Assembly (NCBI GenBank): GCA_963920665.1
Contig: OY987266.1
Location: 17,923,001 to 17,987,000, forward strand
Reading direction: 5' to 3'
From: Straminergon stramineum
Lineage: Eukaryota > Streptophyta > Bryopsida > Hypnales > Calliergonaceae
DNA length: 64,000 nt
This document shows positions 49,765-61,680 of the stretch, piece after piece. A model generated the notes under the pieces. The model was not told where the DNA came from, ran no database searches, and worked only from the letters and a program-made list of their open reading frames with translations. The stretch's first letter is position 1. The number at the start of each line of letters is the position of its first letter. Position numbers and translations under genes: made by a program.

Positions 49765-50667
49765 TTAAACCCTAAAGTTCCATTTTTCCCTTGAGGAATA
49801 ATATGGATTACAACTTTGATTATCATTGTGATTTTTTGAATATTTTTGAAGATAGGAAAATACATTAGCCATTAGAAACATAATTTTTCTTATTTCAATC
49901 AATCCTTGAAAGCAAAAGTTATGCCACCCTAAGCCTAAAACAAGGTTCATTTGGTAGTACCAAAAAAATCACAAGAAGTCAAAAGAAGTTTTTCAGAATT
50001 TTGTTTCTCATAGAAAATACTCTTTTCTACATAGGAAAATTTGATTCATTCTATTTGGGATAGTGATGAGAAAGTTATGGACAATCATGTTTTGGGGCAA
50101 TCTAAGCATCTTCTTGGAAAAAAAACTTATAGGATTCATTTTTTAATGCAATTTTCACAATTTTTCAGAAAAAACTATTTGATAGGGTCAAATTCACTTT
50201 AGAGAACAATCTCCTTGTTGAGATTATTGTATCAATTCCATCTTAGAGCTACTAACAATTTATTTTTCTATTCAATCTCAAACCTACTTTTACTGAACAA
50301 TTTTTTAAATATTGAAAATCAATTGTTCTTTTAATTTTTTCCCCTAGAATTTCAACTCACCATAAATTTTTGAAAATTCAACATGTAAAGTCCAAAAATT
50401 TTAAGCTAAGAAGATTCAAACTAAGCCTTAAAATCTACATAGGCAAGGTAGAAAAAAATGGTTTTATTCACTTCAAATGCAAATATTTTGCAATCCGCTA
50501 GGACAAAGTTTCTAAAATTTCTTCCACACATTTTAATACCAACATAGTGCAAAATCCTATAGTTAGATATAGGAAAAAAAAATTCTAAAGTTATTTTCTC
50601 TTTCCAATAGAAATAGTAGTTGTGAGTGGAATTTGATGAAAAAAGGCCTTTGGACTTTAGGGGTTAA
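49765..50667 (+). mobile_element. TTAA-flanked TIR element, copy D (903 bp)
   Basis: It starts TTAAACCCTAAAGTTCC (mutated terminus) and ends 'ggactttaggggttaa'. It aligns with copy C over its whole length with nearly equal size. Confidence 0.8.
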
Positions 50668-50708
50668 TCTTTAAAGTTTCATTATCCCTATGGGAGATAA
50701 AATGAATT

Positions 50709-51143
50709 TTGGGAAGGCTCTTACTATTGGAATTAGTGTGTTTCAATTCCATCTTAGAGCTATTAACAAGTTTGTTTTTCCTTCAATCTTGTACGTACTT
50801 CTTCTCAACAATTTCTAAAAGAACAAAAATTAAGTGTGTTTTAAAAAAAACAAAACTTATCTTAGATTTTCAATTCAATTCTTTAACATAAAAAAATTTC
50901 AACTTCATAATTTGAAATGCAAAAATTAACTCAAGCTACAAAAGGTCTTTATTTTCTTCACTTTACATGCAAATGTTTTGTAGTCTTTGGTGTTAAAGTT
51001 TTGAAATATCTTCTACACATTTTTATACTTGTCTGGTGCAATATCCTAAAGTGGATATGAAAAAAAATAATCTTTTTGCAATAGAAATGGAAATTTTGTA
51101 GTGTTTTTTAGTAAAAATTAGGTCGTAGAATTTTAGGAATTAA
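50709..51143 (+). mobile_element. TTAA TIR family, right-half fragment
   Basis: From about 50709 the sequence repeats the right half of copy D ('caattccatcttagagct', 'ttcaatct', 'ttctacacatttt') and ends in a mutated terminus 'gaattttaggaattaa'. It is a truncated copy that lies 41 bp past copy D in the same orientation. Confidence 0.65.
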
Positions 51144-53592
51144 GGTGCTAACTCCTTAAGGACCATGCAATCAAATTTTAAACAATGGATGAACACAAAA
51201 ACATTGCAAGCACACAAGCATGAGTTTTTTCATCCATCAAATTTTTGAAGATTCTTGTGTTAATTCTTTAACATTTGTATAGTATAGATTATGAAGACTT
51301 TGCTTTGCAACTATTCTATAAGTCAAACACTACTAGAAGATTTAGTCTGAAATAGTAACTTCTTTAGTTTAAAAAATGTCCCTTCAAAAATAACTTGAAC
51401 AAAATACAAAGTATAAAATCTTCACAAATCACTATGATTAGAACTTAACATTTTGAACTTAAAGGATACAATTCTTGTGAAAATCTCAAAATAATGTTCA
51501 ATCTACAATTGGTTTTAGAAGGAATTTTCAATTTTTGCCTTCAATTCTATTGAAAAATATTGGTTAGTGCAGTAGTTGATCTATTTGTATGGATATGATC
51601 TACATATCATATTTCATAACTATTCTTTGAGAATTGTCATTAAATTATTATTCTAACATATCTTCACAATTTGAAATACCCTTATCATTAAGGAATTAAG
51701 GTATAAATATTGATATTGTCCATTCAAGTTCATGTGTACAGAGATTCAAATATATAATTAGATATGATTTTATTACTTGTAGGCATACATAAATCATAAA
51801 TTTTCATCAAGATAAAATAAAATATTAAGTTGGAGAAATTTTACAACTTGTGCAAACTTTTGAAATTACAATTTCAAGAATGATAGAAAGCCGACAATGA
51901 CTATTTGAGGTCACACTAGTAATACTTGAAAATAATAGAATTGGATAGTAAGCAATTATAGATAATTCTTCATTTCAAAGAAGATCGAAGTACAATTAAA
52001 ACTTGGACAAAATTTTGTAAAATTGGTGTAAAGATAGCCATTCTAGTAGGATTGGGGATACCATCATATATGATTCTTATTATTTTAGGATTGTGCATGG
52101 CAATTGAAATTTTACATTTCAATGCCCTTCTCTTGTGTGTGCTTTGTGGTGAAATTCTAGTGATATTGTGCTAAGTTCTTAACTCTTAAGGACCAAGAGG
52201 CAATCAAAATTCTCAAGATGTATAATCAAACTTCTAGCTTATTGCATGAGGACGGTGGCAAGTAGTTTTTCGCAATATGCACATGAAGAAGCTCAAGTGC
52301 CAAAGGTCAATTATTTCAACATATTCATGTCATACAATAATTGTGCTTGAATAGGTGATTCCTCTAAAATAACTCTCGTGGTCCTAATTTGACACAAATA
52401 GTTCCATTGCTTGTTTCAAGAATCTAACACAAATAGCTCCATTAGTTGTTGCCCCAGTTTGACACAAATAGCTCCATTGGTTGTTGCCAATTGTAACACA
52501 AATAGCTCCATCAATAGTTACCGCAAGAGACTTTACATCAATACTCAAGGAGTATGCAAATAAAATGAACTACAATTATTTATACAAGTAGGGAATTTGC
52601 AGGGAATTTGCATTACAAGAGGGTTGATGATATTTTCAAAGAGAAAAATTCGGAAAATAATTTAACCCACACTAAATTAATTCTTTTATAAAATAGTAGT
52701 ATTACTTCTCATAAAAATCCGTTTGTAGTGAGAACACTTCGAGGTTGGGTTGAACCAATTTGCGGCACCGCGGCAGTCATTTATTAGAAATACTGTGAGT
52801 CAATTGTGTCAAAGGCTCAAAGCAGAATACCGGTATAAATAAAATAAAATAAAAATATCACGAGACAGACCGTACAATGGAGAGTTGAATTAGCCCAACT
52901 TCGGAAACCGGCAACGCGTATGAAACGCCACGTGTCAGGTCCAAAATGAGAATTCCCGGAAACTAAGGTTGCTTCCCCAGAAATATTCATGTTCAGTCAC
53001 ACTATTATTATGATGATGATTCATTTGTCCGGTGTAAAGGTCGGAAACAAAAGGAAGAAGTCAGCCACAGTAAATATCCTAATCCACCACCTCCTTTTTA
53101 AAATTTTTTGACTTTTATAGATTTATAGATTTAAAAGGATTTTTTAGAAATTTTTTAATTTAAAATCATTTTGGAGAAGTAGCCGGTTGTTTCTTCAATA
53201 TTCATGTGATATTTGGGGTAATACTTGGTGATTACGGTATCAAAAGAAGGTGATATCTAGGAAAAATTTGACTCTTAGTTGGTCTTAAAATGCAACAGTA
53301 ATTTGACTATTTTGACCCCAAAAATGAAAATTTTCTTTACCTAAAAATAGCCAACATCTTTTGGTTGTAATTAATTGGTAAAAGATTGTGCATAAGAAAA
53401 CACTATTCCTAAGTGAGCCCATTCATAGTTAGGGGGTTGTTTTTGTTATTTAGGGAATTCAAGGATTCCACCCATTGAGGAAAGATGAATATATCATCAA
53501 ATATTCTCTCAAATTTGTTGATGGGTTTAGAGAGAATTTTCACTCAGGAAAGAACCCCCAAGACTTGTATCACTTTGCAACAATGTTAACCC
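51144..53592. other. Intergenic sequence, promoter-like patch without a recognisable gene
   Basis: Most is AT-rich. Around 52730-53000 the composition is more balanced and holds an ACGT-core word (gccacgtgtc, near 52929) and a TATA-like 'ggtataaataaaa'. No coding exon follows on either strand that I can recognise. It may be a gene remnant. Confidence 0.35.
52391..52530 (+). repeat. 35-bp minisatellite, four units
   Basis: Four units of 'gacacaaatagctccatt' plus 'ggttgttgcc' type occur head to tail at about 52391, 52426, 52461 and 52495. Confidence 0.85.
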
Positions 53593-53843
53593 TTAACCCT
53601 TCAAGACCCGGAGAGCCATTTTTGAGCCTCTCACCTGTTCAAAAGGTCAAAATTATATCTTTTTATTCCTATATTCTAAGAAGAAAAATCTAAATGAATT
53701 TCATATTTTAATGTTCATATTGAAGGGGGAAGCTCAAAAGTACAATTGACATTATATTACAAGCTTGATGTACAATGAACAGTGTCAATCAAAGTTCAAA
53801 CTTATGAAAAAGTACAAGAATTGCTTGGGCCTTGAGGGGTTAA
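53593..53843. mobile_element. Short TTAA-flanked TIR element, copy E (251 bp)
   Basis: It starts TTAACCCTTCAAGACCC and ends 'gggccttgaggggttaa', an imperfect inverted pair. Its right TTAA is also the left TTAA of copy F. Confidence 0.65.
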
Positions 53844-54773
53844 CCCCTAAAGGATCAAGGCCATTTTTCTGTTAAAAAACACTCAAAACTGCCATTTCTG
53901 CTGCGTTCACCCATAAAATCCAAAAAAAATACTTTAAGAAAATCTAACCGTTGGATCTTGTACTTTACTTGTCTCAGAACATGTGGTAAAAATTTCATGA
54001 ATTTTGACCGCACAGATTGAGAGATATTAGCATTCAAAGTTGGAAAAAGAAGTTTTTTTGAACACTGATATGCAATTTCAGATGACTTTGACCACCTTTA
54101 GTTGAAATTTTTTGCACTATGGACTGTGAATTAAAATTTTTTTGTGTTGAAGAATTGAGTTGATATTCTAGGATAAAAATTTCAAAAGAAAAACTCTTGA
54201 TTTTCATTCTCTAAGAAATTGTTAAGTAGAAGTAGGTCCAAGATTACATGAAAAACTAAATCGTTAATAGCTCTAAGATGAGATTGAAACTCAATAATCC
54301 CAATGGTGAGATTGTTCTAGCAAACAAACTTAATTTTGTCAAACAATTTTTTTTGAAAAATTGTGAAAATTGCATTCAGAAATGAATCCTATAAGTTATT
54401 TTTTCAAGAAGATGCTCATATTGCCCAAAAAACAATATTGTTCATAACTTTCACATTACTAATCCAAATGGAATTAATCAAAGCTTCACATGTAGACAAA
54501 AATATAATCTATAAGAATTTTTTTTTTTTTTTTTTTTAAATTTCAATTTTTTGTGGATTTATTTTTCTGCCCGGTGACATGAAAATTATGTTTAAGATGG
54601 CCTAACTTCTGCTCCTGGGCACCGATTGAAATAAAAATTATATTCCCACGAAGCTAATCAGTTTTTATACCTTATGAGAAAGTTTCAAAAAGTTTGACTA
54701 AAAATTGAGGTCATAGGAACCTGCCCGAAATCCATTTTGTCCCCTGAGGGGACAATGGTCCTTTAGGGCTTAA
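53840..54773 (-). mobile_element. TTAA-flanked TIR element, copy F (934 bp)
   Basis: It starts TTAACCCCTAAAGGATC and ends 'ggtcctttagggcttaa'. A near-perfect palindrome, TTGTCCCCTGAGGGGACAA, lies just inside the right end (near 54738-54756). It matches copies C and D in reverse orientation. No intact coding frame. Confidence 0.82.
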
Positions 54774-57433
54774 AGAACATTGAGGCTGAAAATTGGTCGA
54801 TGGATGACATCATTGTCCACTATAGAAACAAAGAATGCACCTATTGATTCAATAATTAGAGCAGTTTTGGTGACTACCTTGGTCATAGGTTAAGTTAGTT
54901 ACCTTCCATTGGATTGCGGAACAAACTTCCTCTGTTTCCCAAAACAAACAAAAATATCGCAGTGCAAAGTCCATCATTCACTATAGGAAATCAGAAGCAT
55001 CAGAAAACGGTGCCATCCGTCACACAGGCATTGGAGGGACCCTATTTTATAAAAGTCTACGTGGAGCAAAAATAATTGAATTTCGACAAATAAAGTGCAA
55101 CATTGAACTAATCATGGTACTACAGGCCCAACTTTATACTCTGGAATCTTGAAATAGTGTTGTGCCTTTTGTCTGGGAGGAGTGAGAAAACTAGTTGTTT
55201 TATACTTTTAAACTACACCTGTGTACTAGAGCAAAATCCATTTCAAAATTTTCTAACACTTTTGGGCAAAGAAATATTCCAACCTTCTCCGAGTAGCCAC
55301 AGAAATAACAAACAAAAATAATATGATTCTCTACAGTAGTAGGAAAATATAACCCTAAACAATTAGTAATGACGAAGGTTCGCCCAAGCTCCCGTGTTAA
55401 GACTCGGTCTTCAAGACCTCACAGTTTATACTAGAAAAAGGTTCCAATTTGTCAATGTGTTTCATCATTTTGTAACGTAGTATAATCCTATCTTAAATCA
55501 TCCCAATGCACATTTTGATCGAGCTTGGTCCTACCATTTCATTTGTCTACGCTTTTGTTGGATCTTGTTGGGGAGTCCAACCAGGATTCCAATTTCTCAT
55601 CTCTTCCATTTTTTGAGACTTTGAACAACACGTGATTAAACAATGAATTTTCAAATCCCAAGAACACCTTCTATACTGTACAATTACTGTACTGTACATC
55701 TCACGCAAGAATCAGCCAAGGGTCAGTTTGCGAAAGTTTAATAGCAAACAGCTTCCATTTTAAGTTAGTTGCACGTCCCTTCCATCTCGAAAACCAAACA
55801 AGAATCGCGAACGACAGAGTCCACTTGCAAATTAGCCTAAGGCACGACGGAATCTGATTGGACCCAATCCACCGTTCAGTTTGACAAACAGTAGCACTCC
55901 ATTTCCCCCAAGCATTGCCAGTTTCACATTCCACCATTGTCAGCAGCGTTCATTAATGTCTCTAATAATTTCAGCCAAGAAAGCTTCTACCAAATCTTTT
56001 CTCTTGCTAGTTGCTACCCAAATTAAGAAATGTGAAGTCCACCGTCTTATTAAATTTGCACATTTCTGCATATTTCTGTTTGCACCAACTGAAGCTAAGT
56101 TACTTGTGAATGTTATCCCGGTTTGGGACCACTGACTGTCATCAGTGTCCGCAGTTTCCAGTTTCCAGGCAAATGTGTCGAAAGCGAATCCAAGCAATCG
56201 CTCAACTATGTACTCCCACAATAAGGAAATCGATCCCTGGCCCAGGCAACCATCCGACGCCGTCGCCAAAGTGAGACTCTTCTGTCATCCCCAGCGCGTG
56301 CGACGTCACGAACCCAGCCACGCGGGATACGCCACCCCCGTGTAGGTAGCGACGCAACTCACAACGCCATCGTCATCTCTTTCGTTTCCCCCTTTCTGCG
56401 CACCCACCCACTTCACTGATGGGAATCATCAGTCCACTCCCGTCGACACCGGCGCGGCTCACCGCCTGTATGAGCTCCGGTACAGTACTAATAATAAACA
56501 AAACCAGACATTAATCTAGCTCCCCTTCAGTTCCTCTTGAGCGCACTGCACTGTATGATACTATAGTGAGAGATTCCATCCCCTGTTTCCTTTCCTGGCA
56601 ACCCCGAGCACGGGTACACGGGTTCTCGGATTCTCAGTCATCACCCAATCAAGGGGCAACTCGGCATTTTTGTAAGGCGGGCGGGCGGGGGTAGAAAGGA
56701 TCAGCGGTGCTGAATAGCGGCGGGGGGCGGCAGGGAGCGAGGTGAGAGAAGAAGCGGTCCACTGCCCACCCGCCGGCCCGTGCGGCGCCACACTCCGTTC
56801 TAGCTCCACTAGCTAGCTAGTCTCCCCTCGTGTGCTGCTGCTGCTGCCAAAGCTGCAGGCCAAGGTTGCAAGTGCACGCCTGCCGCTATTGCTGCCTGGG
56901 AGCGTAGGGAGGAGAATCACGACGAGGGAGTACTGTGGCCCCAGGTCGTGATGAGTAGTAGTATTGTGGGGCCAGCAGGGGGAGGGGAAGGGAGCGTCAT
57001 GTTGTGTCGTGGTGATGCGTAAATTGGTCGGTTAAGGGCGCTGTCTGGGGTCGAGCATCAGTCTTCTGCTGATCAGTTTGGGGAATCTATCATCGATGAG
57101 AGCGCCGCTAGTCTATGGGTTGTGATTGCAGCTCGTTTCCTCTGCCGGCCTGAGACTAGCGACGTTCGTACGTGGTCTCCGTCTCTTGATCGATTGAGAG
57201 CCGCGCGCTTCTTCTGGTACTTGAGACGCGCCGGCGCTTCAGTTCTTCAGGAGAACTTCCCCTCTTCCACCCGGAGCTGGCCGTGGTGCCAATGTTTCTG
57301 TAGGATTTGAGGTGTAGAATGCGAACGGCGCCTGGAGGAGTGGTTCGATAGATTGAGCGCTAGCGTGGTGCCTCCATAGCCATTAGTTTTTTGGTTTCGT
57401 CTGGGGTGGTGTTACGAGTGTGCGAGGAGGAGG
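54774..57433. other. Intergenic DNA grading into a GC-rich promoter and leader of the glucanase gene
   Basis: Bases 54825-54905 resemble 15925-16005 (dispersed repeat). Composition becomes balanced by 55700. The minus-strand frame at 55940-56269 is open for 109 codons but unrecognised. From about 56270 the sequence is GC- and CpG-rich with CT-rich tracts, as expected for the promoter and 5' leader of the gene that starts at 57434. No convincing TATA box was identified. Confidence 0.4.
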
Positions 57434-60262
57434 ATGCAATGCAGGGAGGAGCCGGGGTGTGTCCCGAGTATGGAGGATTGGAGAACCTCGTCGCAGGCGG
57501 AATGCAGGGATGGAAGCTCCAGTCGTTGTGCGAGTGCACGATGGACGTGGCGAAGCTCCTGTTTCGGCGTCGTCGTCATGTGCGCTCTGCTTGTTGCGCC
57601 TGCCACGGCTGCCACTTACGCCCCTGGTAGGTCACCCGGGACTGGACCCCTCTCTCCAATAATTGCTCCCTTATTGCGCGACCACACTAATTGTCGTGAT
57701 AAAATTGGATAATCTATGGTGTCCATGGCGAGCGGTTACTTTGTAGGAGTGGTCACTGTTGATAGACGTTTTGTTGCAGAGCTCACTTTGGCTTTGGGTA
57801 TCAATGAAGAGGAATCAAGCTTGCTAAGAAAATTACGTGAAATTGAAGCCGTTCGGGCACAGTTCTCGATCAAGACTTGCTTGCTTGCTCCGATGATTGA
57901 TTGATCGCTGCATTCCGAATGTGGAATTATTGGAGGCTCCTGTAGCAACTTGTCCCTGTTTCTGATTCGGGAATATTGTAGTGAATTAAGTTGCACAGAC
58001 AGTGATGCTTTATTTCAGAATAATGCTATTTCGTTGCTATTAATCACCTAGCCACCTCAGGCTCTAGGATTTTCTATAAATTCGGATTCCAGGTGTTAGA
58101 TCACCTTGACTGAAATTGTGCTTGAGAGTAATCTCTTACGAGAAGCAATAGGACAAGAAAAGCCGCAACTTAATCATCTGTCAGCTCAGGATTACGCACT
58201 TGTTCCTAGACCAATCATTTCTCAAGCAAATCTCCATAAGAAAACTGCGAGTGGGTTACCCTGTTTTCAATGTTTAGCGCATTTAACCCACATTCTTTGC
58301 GGGCGGAAGAAAAACGAACACTTCGATGTTCGATGGAAGAAGCTCCGGACGATCTACAGCTATGGCTCTCCTAATATCTAACCCCCATTGGATCCTAAGA
58401 CTCTCTATATGTAGATCGACTCCCGCAAGGAAGAGCGGCAGCGGGGTTTCTTTTGGCCACTTCGCACAAGTGTCATAATTGGTTTCATAATTTAGCGAGA
58501 CGTTGTGCCACCATCGCGTACTAAGGAGCTGCTTAATTTTGGATTAGAACTGGAACCACTGCTGCAATGGCTTCGACTTGAATTCTGGCCAGTCCATTGC
58601 AGTCGATCAGTTTAATTGTTCAATTCCGGGTGATGACTGATTCGGTGCTTGAGTTCTGTGTCTGCTTTTCAAGATTGAAATGCGCACGTCATGTAGCACC
58701 ACTTTCTCTAGCTCTTTGATTGTGTTATATGTTTCTCTAGCTGCTTGGATTGTGGTTTATGTTTCTATAGCTCCTTGAGTTTGGTTCATGTTTCTCTAGC
58801 TCAGTCTCGAATTTGGTTGTTGCTCCTGTAGATGCTCGATTTGTGGTTTGTGTTTCTCTAGGTGCTCGATGCGTGGTCCATGATTCTCTAGCTGCTTGGA
58901 TTGTGGTTTATGTTTCTCTACATCAGGATTGAGTTTGGTTTATGTTCCTCTAGCTGCTCGATCTTTGGTTCATGCTTTTTTCGTGGCAACTGGAAACATC
59001 TGCCTGGACAGAAGCAATGACTTCGGTTTCAAGTGTGGCAAGCAGAAAAAAAATCAATTGCTGTGAGCATGCTTGTGAAATTCGGGTGATTCCAGAGCTA
59101 ATTTTTCGCGTGATTTCCTCTTTGTCCCGCTCTTGCAGAAACGGTCACGATGGGCATAAACTACGGCCGCCTTGCCGACAACATCCCAGACGGCTCCGAC
59201 ACCGTCAAAATCATCAAGAACCTCGGCTTCGGCCGCGTCCGCATCTTCGATTACGACGCCTCCACCATCCAAGCCTTCGCCAACTCCAACTTAGAGCTCA
59301 CCATCGGGATGTCCAACCTTGACATCCCCGCTCTCGCCGCCGCCACCGCCGCCGATGCCTGGATCGCCGCTAACGTCGTCCCCTACTACCCTGCCACCAA
59401 CATCACCTGCATCACCGTCGGCAACGAGCTTTTCACGTACCCGGAGCAAGCCTATATCTGGCCCTCTCTCGTCCCGGCTATTCAAAACCTGTACAACTCT
59501 CTGCAATCCCGCGGCCTCACCACAGTCAAAGTCTCCACTGCAGTAGAGTATTCCGTGCTCGCAAGCTCCTTCCCACCCTCAAGTGGCGTCTTCCGGGAAG
59601 AGATTTCGATCTCGACAATGCAGCCACTTCTGGCGCAGCTGGATGCGACTGGAAGCTATCTCTACTTGAACGTGTATCCCTACTTCGGGTGGAGCTCCAA
59701 CACGGCGGATATTCCGTTGGATTACGCGCTCTTCACGAGGGACACTGTGTTCACGGTGGATCCCAAGTGGAACCTGCAGTATATGAACCTCTTGGATGCG
59801 CAGCTGGACGCAATGGCGGCGGCTATGGAAGCTGTTGGCTATGGCGACGTCAGGATTGTGATTAGTGAAACCGGGTGGCCCTCGCTGGGTGACGCAAACA
59901 CACTGGGAGCGAATATTTCCAACGCGCAGACGTATAACAATAACTTGATCAAGTGGGCTGCGAGTAGTCCTACGACGGGGACGCCGCGACGGCAAGGCGT
60001 GTACGTACCAACTTTCATCTTCGCGGTGTATAATGAGGATCAGAAACCAGGGCCGACGACTGAACGGAACTGGGGAGTGTTGTACCCATCCGGCAAAGCT
60101 GTATATCCCTTGGACGTTACCGCCTCTGGGAGTGGCGATGGCGGAGGCTCGTCGTCTGGGGGAGGAGGCTCACCCTCGCAACCCAAAACGTGCAACGGAA
60201 GACCGAGCGTGTTGTCCCTGTCGGCGTCCTTCTTCGGCATTCTTTTCAACCTTAGAATCTAA
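57434..60262 (+). CDS. GH17 glucan endo-1,3-beta-glucosidase, secreted, probable GPI anchor; two exons
   Basis: Hydrolyses internal beta-1,3 bonds of callose in the cell wall, possibly at plasmodesmata. Exons 57434-57626 and 59139-60262 join in phase across a 1,512-bp GT..AG intron, giving 438 residues. The first in-frame ATG follows a stop at 57377-57379; later in-frame ATGs at 57470 and 57578 are alternatives. A hydrophobic core (residues about 43-55) followed by APATAA looks like a signal peptide, though with a long N-terminal region. The GH17 domain starts at GINYGRLADN. The likely acid/base is Glu161 in VGNELF (59426-59428) and the nucleophile Glu308 in ISETGWPS (59867-59869). The family-typical GPTTERNWGVLYP follows. 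A Gly/Ser-rich linker (about 394-411) and a hydrophobic C-terminus suggest GPI attachment. There is no CBM43/X8 domain. Confidence 0.94.
58701..58977 (+). repeat. 30-bp minisatellite in the glucanase intron, about nine units
   Basis: Units of 'gtttctctagctgcttgga' plus 'ttgtggtttat' repeat head to tail with 29-32 bp spacing and substitutions. The array lies in the single intron, about 160 bp before the acceptor site. Confidence 0.88.
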
Positions 60263-60565
60263 GCTACAGGATCATGCTCTTGTGATTCCACTTCGCAAGC
60301 TCGGATTTCTCACTCTCCGTGATGGAACCTGGGCGTCGTGCACTTGCAAGTGTGATTGTAGATCCCATGCTCTGATTTTTCACTCTCTATGATCGATTAC
60401 AAGTGCGTCCTGATTGCAATTGCGAGCAATTGGAATGCGCTGGTCTTGAGTGGATGGTGATCGATGATCGATGGATTGAATTAGTTTCGGCCTGTCGATC
60501 GGTTGTAGCGTAGTGGATGATGATTATATAGTTGTTAGCTAGCTCCCAATTCCTTGATGTGAATC

Positions 60566-60571
60566 AATAAA
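60566..60571 (+). terminator. Polyadenylation signal AATAAA of the glucanase gene
   Basis: A canonical AATAAA about 300 bp after the stop codon and just before the downstream minisatellite. It is a plausible near-upstream element for 3' end formation. Confidence 0.5.
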
Positions 60572-60619
60572 GGAATCTCTCGCGTGCTGGTGTCGCGGAC
60601 TTTGCATCTTGCTTTCGTT

Positions 60620-61680
60620 CTTGCTTTCGTTCTGTGACTGTTGTGGGAAAAGCTTCTGTGACTGTTCACAAGGTGTCAGTTTGTGTGACTATTATGTTGT
60701 AAGCTTGTTTGACTATTCACAAGCTTTACTGTCATGGTGTAAGCATGTCTGATTATTCACATGGGGAAGGGACTTGTAGTGTAAGCTTGTCTCACTATTC
60801 ACATGGTAAAAGTTTGTGCCCCTATTGTAGTGAAAGCTTGTATGTTTGATTGTTCACATGGTATAGTGAAAGCTTGCTTGTTTGATTATTCACATGGTGT
60901 GTGTATTATTGTTATGGTGTAAGTATGTCTGACTATGCACATGGGGAAGAGACTTGTGGTGTAAGCTTGTCTCACTATTCATATGGTATAAGTTTGTGCC
61001 CCTGTTGCAATGAAAGCTTGTTTGACTATTCACATGGTAACTATAAGTAGTTGTGGGCCACAATGATTGACCCCCTCATTGCCTTGCAATTAAATACTGA
61101 AATTTTTTATTTGCAACACAAGAAATTTTTTTGAAATTTTTAATTCAGAATTGCAATCATAGTCCCCACATTCAATAGGAGAGATGAAGAAATACCAAAA
61201 AATGTTGCACAAAATAGGGGACAAATTTTATCAATTACCCTTTTGTAGGGCAATGAGGGGGTCAATTCTCCCTGGACAAGTTTGGCCCATTGTTGTGTAA
61301 AAGTTTGTCTGGCTATTCACATGGTGAAAGGATTTTGTGGTGAAAACTTGTCTTGATTATTCACATGGTGAAAGGACTTGTGGTGTAAGCTTTCAACTAT
61401 TCACACGATATAACTAAGTTTGTGCCACGATTGTGGTGAAAGCTTGTCTAAACTATTCACATACTGAAAGAACTTGTGAGAACAACTTGTTTGACTCTTC
61501 ATATTATATAAGTTTGTATCATTGTTCACATAGAGAAAGCTTGTGTGATTGTTGTAGTAAAAGGTTGTGTTATTGTTTTGTTTACATAGTAAAAGCTTGT
61601 GTGACAAATATAGAGAAAGGTGTAAGCTTTGTGTAACTATTGTGATGAAAGCTATTGTAAATATTGCTTCATGTTAACTG
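60620..61680 (+). repeat. Complex minisatellite downstream of the glucanase gene
   Basis: Variants of 'gtaagcttgtctgactat' plus 'tcacatggt' repeat many times. A higher-order unit is visible: about 97 bp at 60750-60846 recurs at 60928-61024, 178 bp later. The array is interrupted at about 61051-61290 by an inverted-repeat insert. It starts within about 50 bp of the poly(A) signal. Confidence 0.82.
61051..61290. mobile_element. Inverted-repeat (MITE-like) insert inside the minisatellite
   Basis: GACCCCCTCATTGCC at 61069-61083 is matched by its exact reverse complement at 61249-61263. The outer words 'tgggcca' and 'tggccca' extend the inverted repeat with a gap. The minisatellite motif resumes on both sides. 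The middle is AT-rich and non-coding. The target duplication was not resolved. Confidence 0.65.

Noticed and set aside
55940..56269. Minus-strand frame of 109 codons upstream of the glucanase
   Set aside because: It is open, but I recognise no domain, and the adjoining frame (55701-55937) does not extend it convincingly. It is kept only as a remark on the intergenic region.
57716..58381. Two small open frames in the glucanase intron
   Set aside because: They lie between well-supported splice sites and have no similarity to known proteins that I can see.
60620..61680. CRISPR-like array of regularly spaced repeats
   Set aside because: Spacing is irregular, units vary throughout and there are no unique spacers. 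It is a eukaryotic minisatellite.
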